The translations under genes were made by a program, and so were the position numbers. A DNA stretch of 7,744 bases, taken from contig CAMMLF010000076.1 of NCBI GenBank assembly GCA_946497585.1, positions 1-7,744 of the forward strand, written 5' to 3'. The stretch comes from an uncultured Clostridium sp. Its GTDB lineage: Bacteria; Bacillota; Clostridia; TANB77; CAG-508. The number at the start of each line of letters is the position of its first letter. Position 1 is the first letter of the stretch. The notes beneath the pieces were generated by a model, which searched no databases, was not told where the DNA came from, and worked only from the letters and a program-made list of their open reading frames with translations. Of this stretch, positions 5,802 through 7,744 are shown one piece after another.

Positions 5802-6887
5802 TTAATTTATTTTTCCACCTTTTTTCCAAATAGGCATTTTCTCTCTAATATTATTTATGTAGCCTATCATTATCTGCTCTTCATCATCATCTATATCAAA
5901 ATTATCAGAAATCATCATTTTTAAGACTTGTAATGCTTTCCTTTCATCTACTTGAGCAATATCTGAATACGATTGAATAAGCTCTCCCCTTAGATTTTCA
6001 TAATCATTTAAATCGTATCTAAAATTGTTTTTTAAATAGTTTCTAAAAGATTTATATTCTTTAAGATTTTTCATATAAGTTCCGTCAGCCATAGATTTAA
6101 AAAATTTTAAATCATATTTTTCTAGTTTTATTTTCCTATTTGCTAGTTTACTAATTTGATCTTCGGTTAATTCTATATTTGCCAACACCATTTCCGGACT
6201 TTTAAAATATATCTTATCTAATTCCATATATGCTGTAAACAGAACTATAGAATTAAATTTATTAAAATTAATTGGAATTTCATTGCTGATATACTCATAG
6301 GCTTTTTTCATGTCAATTACTCCATAAGTATAAACCATACCTTCTAAATATATAAGTAAATCATCATAATAATCTAAATAAAAGTTTCCTTCAATATTTC
6401 TTATTTTATTTTTAACAAAATTAGGCATATGAATAATTGTCTTTTCATTTTCTTTTTTTGCATAAATTAATCCTAATAAATGTAATTTCATCATAATGTC
6501 TATCGAAAAATTATTAATCTCACCTAATTCAAAAGTCGAAAAGCCATCATCATTAGCTATATTTTTAATTTGCTCCATTCTATTATCATTCATATATTGG
6601 AAAACTGATATTAGCTGAGTATCTATTAGATTAATTATTTTATTAATAATATTTTCCTTTGATTCTCCTTTTATCTCTTTAAGCTTATCAATATCATTCA
6701 TATTTCCAGCAAGATAATATCTACCATATATTCCAATTAGCTCGTCTTTTGTTTTTTCCTCTAAATAATCCTTCAAATCTTTTTTTTCGTCTAGTTTATC
6801 TTTGTATCCTTCAGTAAAAATATCAAAAAGTTCCATTTCTAAATCACCGTTCATTTTTCTTTTATGCCATATTTTAAAATACAACAT
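5802..6887 (-). CDS. Unrecognised 361-residue protein with SAP/Rho-N-like and winged-helix-like segments
   Basis: No family was recognised with confidence. The protein is predicted all-alpha, rich in Lys, Glu, Asp, Ile and Asn, with no signal peptide or membrane segment. Residues about 39-90 (DLKDYLEEKTKDELIGIYG, then KLKEIKGESKENIINKI) look like a SAP/HeH or Rho N-terminal pattern: two short helices around a turn, seen in nucleic-acid-binding proteins. Residues about 93-162 (ending in LLGLIYAKKENEKTIIHMPN) resemble a winged helix with a beta-hairpin wing. The C-terminus has an acidic patch IDDDEEQ (332-338) and YINNIREKMPIWKKGGK, which recalls the NNT-x-x-W-x-x-GH segment that precedes SEC-C zinc motifs, but no Cys motif follows before the stop. 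AGAAAGGAGG (6890-6899) is a full anti-SD match but lies only 2 nt from ATG 6887; TTG 6884 (5 nt) or ATG 6836, with GGTGAT upstream, are alternatives. An in-frame extension to 6944 is less likely. Confidence 0.8.
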   Translation of the reverse strand: MLYFKIWHKRKMNGDLEMELFDIFTEGYKDKLDEKKDLKDYLEEKTKDELIGIYGRYYLAGNMNDIDKLKEIKGESKENIINKIINLIDTQLISVFQYMNDNRMEQIKNIANDDGFSTFELGEINNFSIDIMMKLHLLGLIYAKKENEKTIIHMPNFVKNKIRNIEGNFYLDYYDDLLIYLEGMVYTYGVIDMKKAYEYISNEIPINFNKFNSIVLFTAYMELDKIYFKSPEMVLANIELTEDQISKLANRKIKLEKYDLKFFKSMADGTYMKNLKEYKSFRNYLKNNFRYDLNDYENLRGELIQSYSDIAQVDERKALQVLKMMISDNFDIDDDEEQIMIGYINNIREKMPIWKKGGKIN

Positions 6888-6889
6888 TT

Positions 6890-6899
6890 CCTCCTTTCT
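6890..6899 (-). promoter_or_regulatory. Extended Shine-Dalgarno site that makes the start ambiguous
   Basis: AGAAAGGAGG on the minus strand is complementary over 10 nt to the usual Firmicutes 16S rRNA 3' end. It is too close to ATG 6887 for ideal spacing and better placed for the in-frame TTG at 6884. Confidence 0.6.
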
Positions 6900-7005
6900 T
6901 GGATAATAGACTATTCCTATTTTAGTTCTATGGTTTATTAGCATTTTTTATAAGAGCCTATGCTGATTTTAATTCGGTAGCTAGCTAACATTTTTATTGT
7001 TCATA

Positions 7006-7034
7006 ATTATATTAAAATTTTTTTGGGTTGTCTA
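7006..7034 (-). promoter_or_regulatory. Putative promoter of the 361-residue protein gene
   Basis: On the minus strand TAGACA (7029-7034) and TATAAT (7006-7011) are separated by 17 nt. Transcription would start near 6999, giving a leader of about 110 nt. The leader contains the 10-bp palindrome TAGCTAGCTA (6978-6987) and a loose stem pairing AGCAT with ATGCT across 15 nt. Confidence 0.55.
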
Positions 7035-7058
7035 GGCTTACAACTATTTAATATTCCA

Positions 7059-7538
7059 CTATTTTTCAAAATTAATAAAATGCAAAAAATCTTTTGAATT
7101 TCTTTTTATAGCTTCCTTTAGTTTTATAGGCACGAACTCTATGCTATCTAGCTTGTTTATATCAAACCACAAAAACTCAAGTTTGCCTTGCTTTTCAGGT
7201 TCAATAGGCATAATTTTTCCCTTAAAGTACACTGACTCATCTTTAAATTTTAACTCATGAGTAACTAATAGCTCGTGATATAATTTTCCGTCCATTTCAA
7301 AAAAGTTCTCAATAAAAGAAAATGGTCTTACATATTCAATATCTAATCCCATTTCCTCTTTAATTTCTCTTTTTAATGCAGTTACTGTAGACTCGCCCTC
7401 TTTAACTCTGCCACCTGGTAAAGTATAATGGTCTTTGTTCAATCCATGATGTAGCAATATTTTGTCTCCACATCTAAAAATAGCAGACACTCTATAATTG
7501 AAAAGTCTCTGCCCAATTTGAATAGAAATATCCTCCAT
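7059..7538 (-). CDS. Nudix hydrolase
   Basis: A 159-residue cytoplasmic pyrophosphohydrolase acting on nucleoside-diphosphate-linked compounds. The complete Nudix box is present: G43-x5-E49-x7-R57-E58-I-x-E61-E62-x-G64-L65, including the Mg-binding glutamates. LPGGRVKEGES before the box and a C-terminal EFLWFDINKLDSIEFVPIKLKEAI segment are typical of MutT/Nudix proteins. The N-terminus RVSAIFRCGDKILLHHG is the usual first strand pair. Substrate cannot be told from the box: nucleotide-pool cleaning (oxidised NTPs), NDP-sugar or dinucleotide hydrolysis are all possible. GGGAGGT lies 6-7 nt before the ATG, giving a confident start. The following gene is 171 nt downstream with its own putative promoter, so this gene is probably transcribed largely alone. 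Confidence 0.93.
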   Translation of the reverse strand: MEDISIQIGQRLFNYRVSAIFRCGDKILLHHGLNKDHYTLPGGRVKEGESTVTALKREIKEEMGLDIEYVRPFSFIENFFEMDGKLYHELLVTHELKFKDESVYFKGKIMPIEPEKQGKLEFLWFDINKLDSIEFVPIKLKEAIKRNSKDFLHFINFEK

Positions 7539-7614
7539 AAAATACCTCCCTATTACTTTATTAAATTAGAGTTTTGCATAGATTTAAAATACATTTTTAA
7601 AGCTTGCTATCTCT

Positions 7615-7627
7615 GTACAATTTGTAC
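7615..7627. promoter_or_regulatory. Perfect 13-nt palindrome at the Nudix transcription start (operator candidate)
   Basis: GTACAA-T-TTGTAC is a perfect inverted repeat overlapping the predicted start of transcription (about 7627), a usual location for a repressor site. It resembles, but with a 3-nt rather than 2-nt centre, the TACA-nn-TGTA site of CopY/BlaI-type repressors. An AT-only inverted repeat (7583-7601) lies further down the leader. Confidence 0.4.
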
Positions 7628-7633
7628 TTAACT

Positions 7634-7662
7634 ATATTACAACATTTTAAATGCTTTTGCAA
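7634..7662 (-). promoter_or_regulatory. Putative promoter of the Nudix hydrolase gene
   Basis: On the minus strand TTGCAA (7657-7662) and TAATAT (7634-7639) are separated by 17 nt. Transcription would start near 7627, leaving a leader of about 90 nt before the ATG at 7538. Confidence 0.5.
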
Positions 7663-7714
7663 TAGATTTTGTATATTATTGCCAGAAAATTGTTACTGTT
7701 TAATACTTTTAAAT

Positions 7715-7744
7715 AAAAAATTAGAGCTTTCTCAGTTTTGAGAA
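7715..7744 (-). terminator. Intrinsic terminator of a gene beyond the right edge (partial)
   Basis: On the minus strand TTCTCA-AAAC-TGAGAA (7729-7744) forms a 6-bp stem with a 4-nt loop, followed by AGCTCTAA and six T residues (7715-7720). The stem probably continues with AGAGCT just outside the window, pairing with AGCTCT (7723-7728) and bringing the T-run close to the stem base. Confidence 0.6.

Noticed and set aside
5695..5829. In-frame upstream extension of the short-chain dehydrogenase with a hydrophobic stretch
   Set aside because: It overlaps the upstream gene, is AT-rich intergenic sequence containing a TATAAT-type promoter, and a good ribosome site marks the ATG at 5694 just before the conserved SDR start.

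Overview
The window comes from a low-GC Gram-positive bacterium, most likely a Clostridia-type anaerobe. The support is strong AT bias, AGA/TTA/ATA-rich codons, purine-rich Shine-Dalgarno sites matching a Firmicutes anti-SD, and products typical of that group (CoA-disulfide reductase with rhodanese, low-molecular-weight phosphatase, MBL hydrolase). TGG is read as Trp in the obvious genes, so the standard bacterial code applies. The species cannot be named from the sequence.

Left block (1-1953, minus strand): a two-gene operon. A shortened low-molecular-weight protein-tyrosine-phosphatase-like gene sits 3 nt upstream of a CoA-disulfide (or persulfide) reductase with a C-terminal rhodanese domain, whose end is cut by the window edge. 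The pairing suggests thiol/sulfur redox homeostasis. The phosphatase lacks about 50 residues normally found in the middle of the fold.

Centre (1954-4000, plus strand): a 317-nt divergent intergenic region, then one monocistronic gene with a near-consensus promoter. It encodes a 547-residue membrane-anchored protein with three N-terminal membrane segments, a large repetitive beta-rich extracytoplasmic region and an OB-like C-terminal tail. Its base composition and codon use are clearly richer in G+C than its neighbours. A bidirectional terminator follows it.

Right block (4029-7538, minus strand), in transcription order from the right: a Nudix hydrolase with its own promoter and a palindrome at the predicted start site; an unrecognised 361-residue protein; a short-chain dehydrogenase whose catalytic-residue spacing matches the 3-alpha-hydroxysteroid dehydrogenase/carbonyl reductase subgroup; and an MBL-fold metallo-hydrolase. 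Putative promoters precede the first three, so the block looks like short separate units rather than one long operon. The terminator of a gene outside the window lies at the right edge.

I see no CRISPR array, rRNA, tRNA, insertion sequence or phage gene, and no coherent multi-gene novel system. The best targets for follow-up are the internally deleted phosphatase, the compositionally distinct membrane protein, the steroid-dehydrogenase-like SDR and the unrecognised 361-residue protein.
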